Below the pieces are notes generated by a model. That model saw only the letters and a list, made by a program, of their open reading frames with translations. It searched no databases and was not told where the DNA came from. The position numbers and the translations under genes are program-made. Below are positions 9,900 through 22,362 of a stretch of 64,000 nucleotides of DNA, one piece after another. This DNA is from Cyrtodaria siliqua (Eukaryota; Mollusca; Bivalvia; Adapedonta; Hiatellidae): positions 124,001-188,000 of the forward strand of contig JAWPHD010001235.1 of the NCBI GenBank assembly GCA_037043455.1. Direction: 5' to 3'. The stretch's first letter is position 1. Every line of letters starts with the position of its first letter.

Positions 9900-12500
9900 T
9901 TCTAAATGTATACATGTTATAAAATACAACACTTACCATTCTGGGGTTTTACTATCATAAACACCGTCGCCACCGTTCAACTTTAACGCATCAAGTTCCA
10001 ACGGCATGAGCTTGATGAAGGATGATCAGTCATATTGAATGGGCCGGGCAAAACTTCATCAGAAATCCTCAAAAGTACTTTTCCTGGAAACTCCGTCTCA
10101 GCTTACTAACTAAGTAATGCATCATCCATTGCCCCAACTCTCTAGCAGAAATTTTAACACATCCAATAATTGTTCTGGCCATGTTATTAAATCCAGTTTA
10201 TTTGATTGGAAAATCCCGAACAAAATAATTTATACGCGTGATGCGGTTATATGTATCATATAAGGGGTACAATTATTTTGCTTAAAAACTATCATATACT
10301 ATTTATACATGACCAGTGTTGTGTAATAACATCGATTTGTTAATAAATCGACACCTGTAAAGCATATTTCTTGTCAGGGAGCAAAAGAAAACAGTAATCA
10401 CGATGGGACTATTTACGCGGAAGCCGCATCACAACATACCCGGTCATACCAGCGACTTATGACTAAAACCACGGGTCAGACCGGGTGGGATAATTAATAG
10501 GTCGCAAACGTAATGGCTTAACTTTTTTTAAAACTTGTATATGACAAGGTCCTATGACATTTCTTTCAAAACAAGTAAAAAAATATATAGGTCACCAGGC
10601 TTCTAACTTCTTTAAATTACACCCATTTTGGAGTTATTTTGACATTTTCAATGTAAAATACTGTACACACAATATTGACATGGAGATCGAAAATAAAATT
10701 AGCTCAGTACTTACTTTTATATATGTATTCCACTACTGAAAATCAAAAATCTAATTTATTCTATAGCAAACGGATAAATTCTACTCAGAGCTACCCATAC
10801 CCCCTATTTTGTTGACAACAAAAAATGATCACAAATGACGGAAAAAATATGGAAAAAAAAATTGGTTAAAATTTGATATGTTACCATCTTAAATCCTACA
10901 TTATATCAATATCTACTAGAATGCAAAAAATGAAACAATTCTGTTGTCAAATAAAACTATGATTTAAAAAATAAAATGTTTAGACTTGAAGATGTCAAAA
11001 CTTGCCCAGCCTACATCCTTAATCTAAATTGTTTTATAAATATCAATAGAGGCTTTCTCCAGGATTTTTTTAAGGAGTGATGGCATTTGTTTGCGTAAAA
11101 AGTGGGATAGGTGCGGGAAAGGGGGTGGTACCGCGTCAATTTATTTATAAATGCCAGTTGAAAAGAAGAGATTTGACGTATATTTGGTATCATAAGGAAT
11201 GAACGAAATAATAAAAAACATCATATCTTATTATATTTTTATTTCAAAATCTTTTTTAAAAAAATGCTAGCAAATCAATTACTGACAGAATAAAAGACAT
11301 CTCATAGCACATATAATCACTGAAACAGTTTCTGACACAGAACAATCAATTGGCAACCTTAATTATTTAATAGAGAAATCATTATATAATTACAAAATCT
11401 TCACTGAACTGCAGTAAGCAAACTGACGATTTATCTTTAAAGTTCCCGAGAATATCGATTAATTAGCATAATTATCAAGATACTAATACACGATAAAAAA
11501 ATCAGTTAAATAAGCTACCTTAATTATTTGATTGAGTTATTATTAAGTAATTCCAAATATCTACCTCATTCATTATACTTACCTACCAAGCAGACGATTT
11601 AAATGTTGATTAGTGTTGGGAAAATCCTTCTACTAATACACGATAAACGTTGAATTAAACTATCCATTAAAACCCGTCATTTATCCCCATGCGTTACATC
11701 CCCATGCGCTACCAATACCAATCAACGATACTGCTCTCCTTTAATCATGACCAGTCATGACCAAATTGGGCAATAAACAAGATTTAATTAGTGGCACTCA
11801 CTCCCCAATCATCTTTTGTTTTAAACTCTGCCAGACATAACACAGGCCCCGTGTATTGAGTACCACGTGACCGCCTTTACTGCATCAACACGCGTCATAG
11901 CTTCAGTCATTTACACACAGTCAGGTGATCAGCTGTTTATTAAGGGAAAACTTGAAATGTTGATAGGATTAAGGGATCGCGGAAACTGATTTAAAGCATC
12001 GCGGATACATTAAGGCGTGGCGGTAAGTCACTTTCTGATTGAAAGGCATCGCGGCACTGCCACACCTTAAATGTCTGGAGAAAGACGTTTCTGAAGATAT
12101 CAAGCAATGCCTGCATGAACAACTGCCGTATTTCAATAGATTAAACCTTAACTACCATGCATGCATAAAACTCACAAAAGAGAAGAAAACCTCGTCAATC
12201 TAGGCAATTTGCATACGACTCCATGTTTCGACGGTAGACATATTTTTCTTGAATGTTTGCCTTTCGAACTATCGCGTGTTGTTTCGTTCCGTAATTGGAA
12301 ACTTAAACCCACCCACAACTGACAAAAATAAACAACGTCAACCAGAATTTGTCAGATGTAAGAGTGAGCAGGGCAGGGTTCTTTCTTTCTACTGATACTG
12401 GACACAATCAATTTTGATTATCACGACAGCCTCGTTTCCGAGGAAGAGTTTACGGGATTGATCTGGGATGGAAATAGTTTTATAATGTATATAGGGCCCT
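9900..12500. other. Long non-coding interval
   Basis: AT-rich sequence with no gene, splice pattern or element end that I can support. The short open frames (10554-10739, 11011-11193) lack homology cues. Confidence 0.5.
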
Positions 12501-12668
12501 GGTTTTGTATCACTAATTAACACAGAAGTTCAAAAAGATCTTGCACAGGTTATAGGTCTCCATGTACACTGGACCGACTACCTTACATCCCCTCCGAAGG
12601 ATACCTATATTCACAGTAACATATCCAAGTAAGATACTGCGGGAGTGTGTTTGAAATATCCGGGACGT

Positions 12669-12740
12669 GACCCCCTGGGAATCAAACCCGTGACTTCTGG
12701 GACTCGAGTCAAGTATGCTAAACACTTGGCGACCGCAGGG
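12669..12740 (-). repeat. tRNA-derived sequence, Ser/Leu-like
   Basis: The minus strand carries GGGTTTGATTCCC (B box, 12677-12689) preceded by GTCGCCAAGTGTTTAGC (A-box region, 12717-12733). This layout is typical of class II tRNAs. The stems are imperfect, and it is probably the head of a SINE occupying roughly 12540-12850. Confidence 0.5.
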
Positions 12741-12867
12741 TAAAGTTTCCAAAAGTATACGGAACGAAAAAGCGCCAGATATTTCGAAAGATAAACATTC
12801 AAGAAAAATAGGTCTGGACAGTCTCCTGGAACATGGAGTCATACATAAATTTCCTAGTTACATACGA

Positions 12868-13093
12868 GCGTCTCCGTGGCCGAATGATTAACGATGTTGC
12901 GTTGTAAATCTTCGCCTCTCACTGCTGCGGGTTCGAATCCCACTGGGAGCTCGATTTGTAAGTGAGGAAGTGTCAATTCTTACGGATGGCGGGATGTGTA
13001 CAGTATTGGTTCTACTCAGGAAATGTGGGTGGTCTGCCTCCAACACTTGCATGTGTTGAAAATGGCGTAAAACACCTTACAAACAAACAAACA
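12868..13093 (+). mobile_element. tRNA-derived SINE, copy 1 (full length)
   Basis: The head reads gtctccgtggccgaatgatt (A-box region), then gcgttgtaaatc and ggttcgaatccc (B box, 12930-12941). The body continues gggagctcgatttgtaagtg ... gtacagtattggttct, then aaatggcgtaaaacacc and an (acaa)n tail. Matching copies lie at 45221-45438 (minus, 5'-truncated) and 49045-49376. The tail simple repeat and internal Pol III promoter are standard SINE features. Confidence 0.85.
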
Positions 13094-13333
13094 TAGATAC
13101 ATACTGAACTACCACAGGATCTGAATGACCCTGACTACCATAACAGCCATGATTCTCACGTTTACGGTCTAGGTGTTTTGTTCTTCTATTAGTTTAGATA
13201 CTACAGATTACCAAATATGCAAACGACGACTAGAAACGTCAGGGAATGTTTATGCACACACAACCTTTCAATTTTTCATCCGAATATTTAAACATGCAGA
13301 ATAAATAACAAATAAGTTATCATTTTATGTAGC

Positions 13334-13354
13334 CTAGATCATCTGCGACGCTTG
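13334..13354 (-). repeat. Terminal inverted-repeat fragment, CTAGATCATC family
   Basis: ctagatcatctgcgacgcttg matches the ends of the TIR element family at 52437-54649 and 44335-44361. Only this one end is recognisable here. Confidence 0.6.
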
Positions 13355-13644
13355 CTTGTTTACAAAATTATTAATTGTCGAGAATCAAGACTAATTTTAT
13401 GTAGGTTAATCCGTGACAACACAAACCATTCATAAACTGAAAATGTCGGCTAACTTTATTGGCACGTATGACAGTCGAGAGTGTAAACCTGCACATATTC
13501 TACTTACGATAAATTGTTTAGGCCTAACTGCACAACGGCAACATCACTCTCCCAGCACAAAAGGAAACTAAATGGGAGAATGGCCGCATCAAAACGGACA
13601 TGGAATGCTATGACATCGTCAGGCTCTTCCAGTAATACATTACT

Positions 13645-13860
13645 TTAAGGTTCCTCTCACCTGCCCAAAATGAAAAAAAAAAGTAAATTTAGTTTTATAT
13701 GTGATTTTGTTGGAGTTTGTGCATGTTTTGCATATCGTTTTAAGCGTCTTCGAACGAAGATTTTGAAAATAATAACGTGTTTGCACAATATTTTTTATTA
13801 TTATTAATATTTTGTAAAAATGTAACCGTAAGTTGGGCATCATACGACGGAATCTCAAGT
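13645..13860 (+). repeat. Left inverted repeat flanking the Penelope-like element
   Basis: This segment (taaggttcctctcacctgcc ... acgacggaatctcaagt) is the reverse complement of 17342-17544 over essentially its whole length, with small indels in A/T runs. The Penelope coding region starts within ~50 bp of its inner edge. Confidence 0.9.
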
Positions 13861-13879
13861 TCTTTTTATTTTACGGCTT

Positions 13880-15788
13880 TGGACAAAATAATTATGAAGA
13901 AGTCAACTTCATAAAAAGCCTATTAAAAATATTATTTTCAACTATAACAAAATAGTTTCTGACCTTGATATAGAACATAATACTCCTAAGGAATGTGAAT
14001 GCAACACATCAAAATGTTGCTATGCTCCAGCAGGACATGTCATCACTGGTAATTTTGATATTGTTGATAAACGTATTCGTCATTTGTTTTCGAAAGGTCC
14101 TAAATATAGATTACCTTCAACTATTGATTTTAATGCCTGTCGTGCCCAGATCGCCCACTCCATTTAAGATGTTAGTATAAAATGGTGTCGTAGAGAACAT
14201 GCGGACCCAAACTCGCTTTCTACTTGGAAAAAGTCTATTCTTAAAATTATAGATACACGTATTAACTTTTATAATGCTAACCCCTCTTTACTACCTCCGA
14301 GATCTAGGTTTTCCATTCGTAATTTAAAATCGGGAATTCAGGAATTTCATAATAAATTTGTTTTAGTTCCTGCAGATAAAGCAGCTAATAATGTAATTAT
14401 TTTTATAGAAGCCTACATTACGTCAATGTTTTATCTCTGGAACTCGGCAGCACCAATTCGTATACTCAAGTTAATTCTACTGAGGATGATGTTGTTTCCG
14501 CACATATCACTCGGTGCACTACTTTAAAGACTGGTGTAAACGATAAACAAAATAAACAGCCTACCATGTACTGGATTCCTAAATTACATAAAAATCCGTA
14601 TAAGGTTCGCTTTATTTTTAATTCTGGTGCCTGCACCACAACAAACATCTCCAAACTTTTAACTTCTTGTGTTACTGCCGTTAAAGATCACGTTAAACTA
14701 TATTGTGATAAAACTTATGAAAACTCTGGGATTAATTTATTTTGGTCTATAACAAATCAGGAGACGTTCTTGATAAAATTTTCAATAAAGGTCAAGTTTC
14801 ATCAATAAGTACTTATGACTTCTCTACAGTATATACAACCTTACCACATCTCCTTATTAAAGACTAGCTAATTTCTCTTATTCAAAAAACATTCGCTAGA
14901 GAAAATACTACATGTTTGGCATGTAATAATATTAAAGCGTTTTTTACTAACGGCAGTTTAGACAATTATACTATGTGGACTTGCTATGAAGTTTGTGAAG
15001 CACTCATCTTCCTATTAGATAATATTTTCGTCAGGTATGGTACCACCGTTTATAGACAAATTGTTGGTATTCCTATGGGTACGAACTGCGCACCACTTGT
15101 CGCAGATTTGTTTTTATTTTGCTATGAAATAGATTTCATGTTGAGTCTTTCACCAGATACCCAGGCAGATGTTATTGAAGCTTTTAATGACACCTCTCGG
15201 TATCTGGATGACATACTGAAAATTGACAACCCTTTCTTTCCAACTATGGTTGATACTATTTATCCTAAAGAACTTCAGCTTAATAAAGCTAATATATCTG
15301 ATAATAACGCTTCTTTTCTTGATTTAGATCTCTCGATTAAAAATGGTGAAATAATTAGCAAAATCTATGACAAGAGAGATGATTTTAATTTTGACATTGT
15401 TAATTACCCCCACTTGGATGGGGATGTTCCCCGAGCAACTTCTTATGGGGTGTATGTGTCTCAACTTATTCGTTTTTCAAGAGCTTGTACTCGAGTTGAG
15501 GACTTTAATATTCGTAATCTTTGTATAACTAAAAAGCTACTCAATCAGGGTTAACGTTACCGTAAACTTCGTAAAACCTTTGCAAAATTGTATTATCGTA
15601 ACCCTGATTTTCTTTCCAAATATAAAAGTAATTTAAGGACTCTTTTGCGACAAGGACTATCACAACTTGACTTCTATGGTGATGTGATTTATAAACTTCG
15701 TAAGATTCTTGGTCATGATCACTTTCATACTATCTTTGTTAAACTTGTTAAAAAGTTTATCAAAAGAGGTTATGACCCTATCATTTAG
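13880..15788 (+). pseudogene. Penelope-like element reverse transcriptase, near full length, frameshifted
   Basis: This is a retroelement RT related to telomerase RT. Conserved blocks appear in order: N-terminal ECNTSKCCYAPAGHVITGNF (about 13992), RFSIRNLKSGIQEFHNKFVL (about 14310), YWIPKLHKNPYKVRFI (14569), STYDFSTVYTTLPH (about 14808), VGIPMGTNCAPLVADLFLF (15064) and the catalytic YLDD (15201-15212). It ends at KFIKRGYDPII (stop near 15786). Several frameshifts and stops (for example near 14165, 14415, 14750, 14865 and 15552) show it is dead. I see no GIY-YIG endonuclease domain after RT, so it resembles endonuclease-lacking branches or has lost that part; inference. Other copies lie at 23890-24090, 26930-27905 and 39835-41170. 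Confidence 0.9.
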
Positions 15789-16445
15789 CAACGTACTGCA
15801 TGCTTGGTGGTGGACCCTTTTACAGTTCGCCACTCTGCTTTCCTCTTTAATTGTACGATGACCGGACAGGCTGTGGACCCTATGATGACGCCTACCTAAA
15901 GCCCATTGGGACGGTGGCGTTTGATGTTTGTCTATGATCTTTCTTTTCGAGCCCTTAATGGTTTATTATCTTGTTGCTGCTCTGGCTTCTGCCAAGTCAA
16001 TGAGTACCTTCATTGTGGCTTTCTAGGCTATTGTTTTTTTTTGTATTATATTTACACGAGCATATTTGTGTTTTACTTATATTGCCTATTGATGCTGCCT
16101 TGTTGGTTAGAGATTAGATCATGGCGGGGATTTCTTTATTTACACTGTCCTGTTATAATGGGATGACAGTAGGGTAAGTGTGAGGTTTGGTGCACCCTAG
16201 AAACGGTTTAAACCCCCAGTGGCCTACTTTGCCACTTACAGTTCCAAGGCGGTAGCCCTATTGTCAACCCTTTTGTGTTTGTGATGTCGTTTACTTTTAT
16301 TATTACTTTTTCCTTCTTGTTTGTCTGTTTGCATGTTTGTTTCTGTGTTTTGTGGTTGACTGTCCTCCTTGAATGCTACTTTCCCTGTCCGATCTTTTTA
16401 TATTTCTTTCTATGTCTACCTCAGGCATTTTGTCAAAATTTAATG
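15789..16445 (+). mobile_element. 3' non-coding region of the Penelope-like element
   Basis: The region is conserved at nucleotide level with 39875-41130 and, inverted, 26940-27480. Shared landmarks are gcatgcttggtggtggaccc, cattgggacggtggcgtttg, ggtttaaacccccagtggcc and gttgactgtcctccttgaat. Reading frames inside it (15906-16166, 16275-16460) are not expected to be genes. Confidence 0.8.
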
Positions 16446-17341
16446 TCACAATACCCATAATTTATAAAAAATAAAACACCTATATTTTCAAATATATTTA
16501 CAATTTGGGCCTATTTCTATGCCTATTTTTATATCTTCACGTGCATGCTTGCACGGGATATTATGGAAGTTTGACAGCTGGATATGAATACGGTTTTATG
16601 AATGTTTCATGCTGATCGGGAGGCAATCGCATACGCAACCAACTTTAGCTATGTGAAACAAACATATAGCTACATTGCTTTGTCAAATGCTGTATAGAAA
16701 TCATCCATATCCAGAAGAAAATTGCAATATTATCATCTTTTTCGCAATTTCGGAAGTGCCAAATAACATACACCGGAAATTATAACCGAAAAAGTAGGTC
16801 CCACGTTGCAGGTGCACGTCGTAAATGTGAAAATATTAAAGGATGGAGTAATTGTGTAATATTTATACAAAATTAGGATGCGTATGATGTTAAATAAACA
16901 CGGAAATAAAAACTTTATTAAAATTGAGAAAAACTCCCCATCTTACTCGATGAGTTTGAGAAGACTATTTCTAGCGTAAGAATACAATTTCGCCAAAACA
17001 GAGTGAAGCCGGCAAATTATTGTAAACAAACGTCGGCGAACCTATAAATAAAGCGACATCTTATGTCCGATCAAAGAACAGTATTGACGGTAAGGTTAAA
17101 TATAACAAGGATGATATATTGCATGTTCATTCTCACTTAAACGCGTGTATTTGGTTAATATGCATCATCACTGTCTAGGGCAGAAAATGGCGTCATGCAG
17201 TTCAACACGAGGTCACTTTCGAGGTCAAAATACGTAAAGTTAGAGTAGTTGGCATGGGATTTTCAGCAAGGCACAGCCTTCAGTATACCAAAACAGAATT
17301 TTTTTCATTATGAATTTTCATTTATTTCTCATTTTGAAGTG
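16446..17341. other. Non-coding interval inside the inverted-repeat bracket
   Basis: No gene seen. Sequence lies between the Penelope 3' end and the right inverted repeat and is not shared with the other Penelope copies in this window. Confidence 0.5.
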
Positions 17342-17544
17342 ACTTGAGATTCCGTCGTATGATGCCCAAATTACGGTTACATTTTTACAAAATATTAATA
17401 ATAATAAAAAAAATTGTGCAAAAACATTATTATTTTCAAGATGCTTAAAACGACATGCAAAACATGCACAAACTCCAACAAAATCACATATAAAACTAAA
17501 TTTACTTTTTTTTTTTCATTTTGGGCAGGTGAGAGGAACCTTAA
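17342..17544 (-). repeat. Right inverted repeat flanking the Penelope-like element
   Basis: The segment acttgagattccgtcgtatg ... gaggaaccttaat is the reverse complement of 13645-13860. The two copies differ by a handful of substitutions and by homopolymer length. Confidence 0.9.
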
Positions 17545-18071
17545 TGAAACTCCTCCCGATTTTCGGCGTTTTGAACAGTGAGGTCTAAATCAGCTTTAAG
17601 CTCATACATTTATACCAAATTTCCTTGGAATTTTATTAGAACAAAACATATTTCATATCGATTCAAAAACATATACCGAAAATGGAATTGACCATTTACT
17701 ATGTCCATACACGCGGGAGAGGCCAAATTTACTCTTCACTGTGCACTATTTACTGTATATGGAATCCCGAATTAGGTCAAACATCATCACAGTATTAGAG
17801 CGTTCTAATGATTTCCATACACAGTAATAGTTATCTGAATTTATGTAATCATGAATAATAATGCTCTATGAAAATGTTTTAGCCCCGAATCATTACGTGT
17901 CCCAGTATTAACTTTCATACCCCAACCAACCCCTTCTCCAAGAAGGGAAAACGGGGTTGGCTGTGGTATGAAATAAAACCTTAATTTCGGTTTTAAACGA
18001 TTTCATATTGTAAAACAAAAATATTTAGTAATAAAAAGGACACTTTCCTGTACTCACACCGCATGCATGAT
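17545..18071. other. Non-coding interval
   Basis: No gene or clear element boundary is visible in this stretch. Confidence 0.5.
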
Positions 18072-18149
18072 AGGTGCACCTATACTTTTTATAAGTGCAT
18101 GGTGGTGGTGGTGGTGGTGATGCACTTATAAAAAAGTGTAGGTGGACCT
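18072..18149. repeat. Hairpin with a (GGT)n loop
   Basis: aggtgcacctatactttttataagtgcat (18072-18100) and its inverse (18120-18149) enclose a GGT/GTG trinucleotide run. The motif taggtgcacct recurs nearby (18165-18175) and again at 24318-24440, so it belongs to a dispersed family. Confidence 0.75.
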
Positions 18150-18307
18150 ATATTTTGTATGGGTGCACCTGTAAATATGGGTTCACCTCCATTATTAATG
18201 AACGGAATGACTGACTAAATCAAAAATCTAAACTTTACTAGGAAAGGACATGAGAAAATGTTTTTCACAATCCATCAAGCATGCAGTGTGAGTACAGGAA
18301 AGAGTCC

Positions 18308-18412
18308 TTTTTCCTCAGAACAACACGAGACTGGAACCGACTACCGCCTAAAATAGTGTCAGTAGAGTCCCTTGAGACATTCAAGTCCAAAGTGGCTACA
18401 ATCTTTCTCTAA
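18308..18412 (+). pseudogene. C-terminal tail of a LINE ORF2
   Basis: One frame reads RTTRDWNRLPPKIVSVES followed by LETFKSKVATIFL and a stop at 18410-18412. The pattern R-x-W-N-x-L-P ... S-L-x-x-F-K is the usual C-terminal end of Jockey/CR1/RTE-type LINE ORF2 proteins. Only this 5'-truncated tail and about 120 bp of 3' UTR appear present, as expected for aborted reverse transcription. Confidence 0.75.
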
Positions 18413-18714
18413 TTCGTAAATACTCTTATTTTTTCCTGTCACTGTATATACTTTTTCACTCTTTAAATTCTTATATTTTTCTTGCGCAAATCCCTACCTG
18501 GCAATATAATCAACTTGTTGATGGTGGCCATTATGTGGTAGAGGTAGAAGTAGAAGAACAGGGTCAAAAGTCTCGTCCAATCAAATTCCTCATTACAGAC
18601 TGAGACAATATTTTATCACAATATACAATTCTACAATTGCAAAATGACATAATAACAATCCCTAATAATTATTTTAAATTTGTTTTATAAAATATAATCT
18701 TATCATGGACATAT

Positions 18715-19093
18715 GGACCTAGACCACCATTATTTGTACATAGGGTTGTTAATAAATACCTACCCGAAACGAAAATATCCAATCCTAACTATGCTGGCCA
18801 TATAACACACACAATGTAGAATCAGTCATGCCCAGCGCACCACCAAAAGGGGCCTTAGATGATTCGCTGACCTGCTTCTTTGCCCAAAATATTTTTCAAA
18901 CTGAAGCCTTCTTTTTTAATTCGAGGTCAAAATGTCCAAAGTACACTTCAAACTGTGCTTTGCAAAAAGTAGTGCAGCATGTTCAGCTTACCTTCCATTT
19001 TCATGCGGTTTTCGCTAGAAGCAAGTTAAATGTTTCGGAAATAGAGGAAAACATTCAATACATACCAGCCCTGTGTCTTTCACCAATCCTATG
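18715..19093 (+). repeat. 379-bp dispersed repeat, copy 1
   Basis: The segment ctagaccaccattattt ... ccctgtgtctttcaccaatc matches 23303-23682 almost base for base. The short frame inside (18828-19094) is partly conserved between copies, but this can be explained by overall nucleotide identity. Function unknown. Confidence 0.8.
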
Positions 19094-20287
19094 ATTCACA
19101 GTAAGTTATTTAATAGTTTACCTGAGGGTACTTTTACGTTCCACCAGATTGACCCCATGGTACCCGGTCTAGCTCCTATATGCTACACATATTACATTAA
19201 AAAAAATAAAGTACATATTCACATATACTTACATGTCACTAGCATATATCCGAAATCGTATGCTGCTGTTCAAAGTGTGTGGAACATGTTCGCTTCTAAG
19301 TACAGTTATCTATTTCTCGACTTGATACATAAAATCTCCACAACTACACATCGAGGGGTAAAACTGAAATGTAAATTATACACACCTGTATGACCAGACT
19401 TCATTAAGCTTTATATAAAATGAATAGCCATAACACAGCAATTCTAAGAAAAGGTAGAAACAATCTGTAACAATGAAAAAATAAGTTCAGTGGCACGGTA
19501 TGCATGGTAACTAGCCGTTTCAAGCATTTTTACGACATTTTTCTTGAATGTAATGTTAATTAAAAAAATAAGAAATTGCTGAGTCTGTCAAAAAGTGACT
19601 TGTTTTACTTTAACAGGTATATAGAATAAACATATGTCACAATATCCTCAATATATGTTACATTTATTCTTCAACAACCATTCAACTATATATCATATAT
19701 TCCAGTTTGGGCTTCAAACTTACAAATCCGAGGCATGACGTTTATTTTCAAATTGTTGTAAATCCTTTACAAACAATTCAAGCTTGATGAAACTTCAGTG
19801 TTATTGCTTATATAGGAGAAATATTTAGAAAATAATAAATAACACTACCTATCCACTTGACAAGATGTATTATTAGCACTTAAAAAAATAACATGTTATT
19901 AGCGCCACTCAATTTAAGGCACACTTCAAGCATTAAAAGCACTGTATATCAATAGAAAGACAGCTTTAGCAGGAAAACCCACATTTAATATGAACTGCCA
20001 TTCAATGAGCATGTCAATGCATTTTTTTTAAAAAGAAAACATGCAAGGACTACATTTTTATAAACATTTTACTGTGATGACACAATGACCACCTGCAGTG
20101 TAGAATCTAGTCTAGAGTGATTACACCATACCATTTCTTTGAAGTTCAGATTCTTTGATGACTCATCCCATTCTTAGCAGCTGCAGTTATATAGTGTTAC
20201 ATAACCTTTCTGCTACATAAGGACTACTTACACAAGCTTCCATCATTATGGTTCCATCATGAGAGGCGATAGAAGCGACGAGCTACT
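19094..20287. other. Non-coding interval
   Basis: AT-rich sequence between the 379-bp repeat and the Mutator-like relic. The frame 19073-19393 has no recognisable domain. Confidence 0.5.
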
Positions 20288-22172
20288 ATGTTTAAGAAGA
20301 AATGCATACCTTACAATAAAGGAGTAATTTGTGATTCTGTAGCAGAATCTGTAGCTGGAACATCACGAACTCCAGCCAGAAAGATATCACGACCACCTTC
20401 TACTGTTGCCTTGCTGAGTGCATCTGCTTCAAACTGTCAACAAGACATCATGATTTTACGACCGAGAGCTGTGGATGAGACACATATTGAGCATGTTTCA
20501 GTCATCGACCCTATTTCTGGAAACAGGATCGTAAACAATCAAAAGATGATGGATGCAATTAATGACTATACAAAAGTCCACTCCCAAGTGGGATGCAGAG
20601 ATCTTCAACTTGTCATTGCTAAAAATACAAAATAGGGGAACAGGCTGGAATTATACATGGAAATATGTGAATTGTACATTCCACTCGAAAGAATATAAAC
20701 TTTACGACGAGGTGGAAACCCACTTACCTGGCCCGAATGCTGCTGCACCAAACATTGGATTACAGGTTTGCCTATAAGACACACCCATCGCCAACACTAG
20801 AGCACGCCTTCTTTTTGCATCAATGAATATTCCACCACCTGTGAAGTCTCATGCAGAAGATGGCAAATAATGTCTCTAAAATAACAACAGAACTGAACCG
20901 AACTGATATGGCAAACAAGCTTGAAGTGCTACAAGACATCTTGAATGATTTGGGCTTAAGTGGTGCAGTTCATGGATCTTGTGATGGACGCTATAATTCA
21001 ATTACCATAGTGAGCACAGCTAAACCAGGACAGAACTCTTCGCAAGCTATAGGTGTATTTGCAGAATCGATGACCGAAAACATATTATTTTAGACATTGC
21101 AGTGGAAAACAAGCTCTGCTCTCCTGGTGCACATCTTAGAGCATGTGGGTTTGATGTTGTATGCCCTGGAGAACATACGGACTGTACCGCCACACTTCCA
21201 GATGTAGCGCCGCACTCGGAATATGAGTTGGTAAAGGAAATTGCAAACCGTTTCGCTAGGAAATCTGTCATGGTGACCATACTGACCACAGATTCAGACG
21301 CAAATGCAAAACATGGCGTCGAAGACGAATATAAAGAGCTTTTTCCTGATTTTCAGCTGAAAAATCAAATGGACCCAACTCACCTTGCAAGGTGACAAGC
21401 AAGACGCTGCTTGAATGCGAAATACAGTGATGGAATGTTTCCAGGATGTCGCACAAGAAAAGCATATACAAAAACACAAAAAGTGTTTTCAATTGACATG
21501 AAGTCACGTTCTAGTTTAATCCATAAAAAGGCTATGGAGGAGAGTTGTGGAGACTTAAATAAACGTGTGAGTGTTGAAAATGAAACAGTGAAGGCAACCA
21601 TTATGTGTTACGGTGGAGATGTCAGCAAATGTCGACGTCACTCTCTGGTGTGATGTGGTCGACAAAGAAGTTGGTGGGAGAGATCGGCATTCCTTGGATC
21701 CCATAATGTATAGGTATTACGTATGACTGAAAACGACAAAGTGTTATTAGAGGAAGTGCTACGACTGAGACTGGGTGAAGAAGCACTTGAAAGCACACAG
21801 TTTGGCTATAACACGCAGACATGCGAATCGTTCAATTATAGCTTATAAAAGAGTGCACCCAAAAACTTAAACTACCCGATAAATTTTGAAGGCAGATGTT
21901 CTTCTGCTGTCCTCAGACACAACAATGGACAAGCTGATGCTCTCATTATGAAGCTAGAGTGCATGGGAGTGCATTTGTCGCCAGCACTAGCACTGAACAA
22001 AATTGGAAAAGATATGCGAGTGCATAGAGAATATAATAAAAGCTTCAAGACGAAAGCTCGTAGAATAAAGCGCCGTGGTACAAGGGAATGGAAACACAGA
22101 TTGCATAGCCAGCAGAATAACAGACGACAAGCTGCAGAGACATCGCAGAATGTGAAGAAACATCAACATTAA
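20288..22172 (+). pseudogene. Mutator-like transposase relic (PF20700-type)
   Basis: Successive frames spell out one protein. It starts MFKKKCIPYNKG (20288), then SKEYKLYDEVETHLPGPNAA and PNIGLQV (about 20690), then a helical block TELNRTDMANKLEVLQDI (20880) and the GSCDGRYNS block (20976). Next come VENKLCSPGAHLRACG (21099), an acidic TILTTDSDANAKHG stretch (about 21280), a Cys/His-bearing region near KCRRHSLVC (21630), then STQFGYNTQTCESFNYSL (21790), NFEGRCSSAVLRHNNGQAD (about 21880) and a basic C-terminus. The EYKLYDEVET-PG-AAAPNIGLQV and F-G-NTQ-CE-FN blocks are what I remember of the PF20700 'Mutator-like transposase' family, common in molluscs. The frame shifts repeatedly (about 20635, 20777, 21093, 21393, 21653, 21847), so it is inactive. 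The terminal repeats were not identified. Confidence 0.8.
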
Positions 22173-22362
22173 AATAATGTTAAAATTACTTTTTGTGTTT
22201 GTCCTTGTTTTCATTGTCCCAACCTACTGCAGCCTGTGGTCTTGTTTAGTTTTCTCCCAATCTCTGATAAATATATGAGTAAAACATGTACTGTTTTTGG
22301 AAAAAAAGTAAATAAACCAATAACATATCTTTTAAAAAAATCACACAGAATGCACTTGAACG

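Noticed and set aside
19073..19393. 106-residue frame after the 379-bp repeat
   Set aside because: Not conserved past the repeat boundary, with no recognisable motif.
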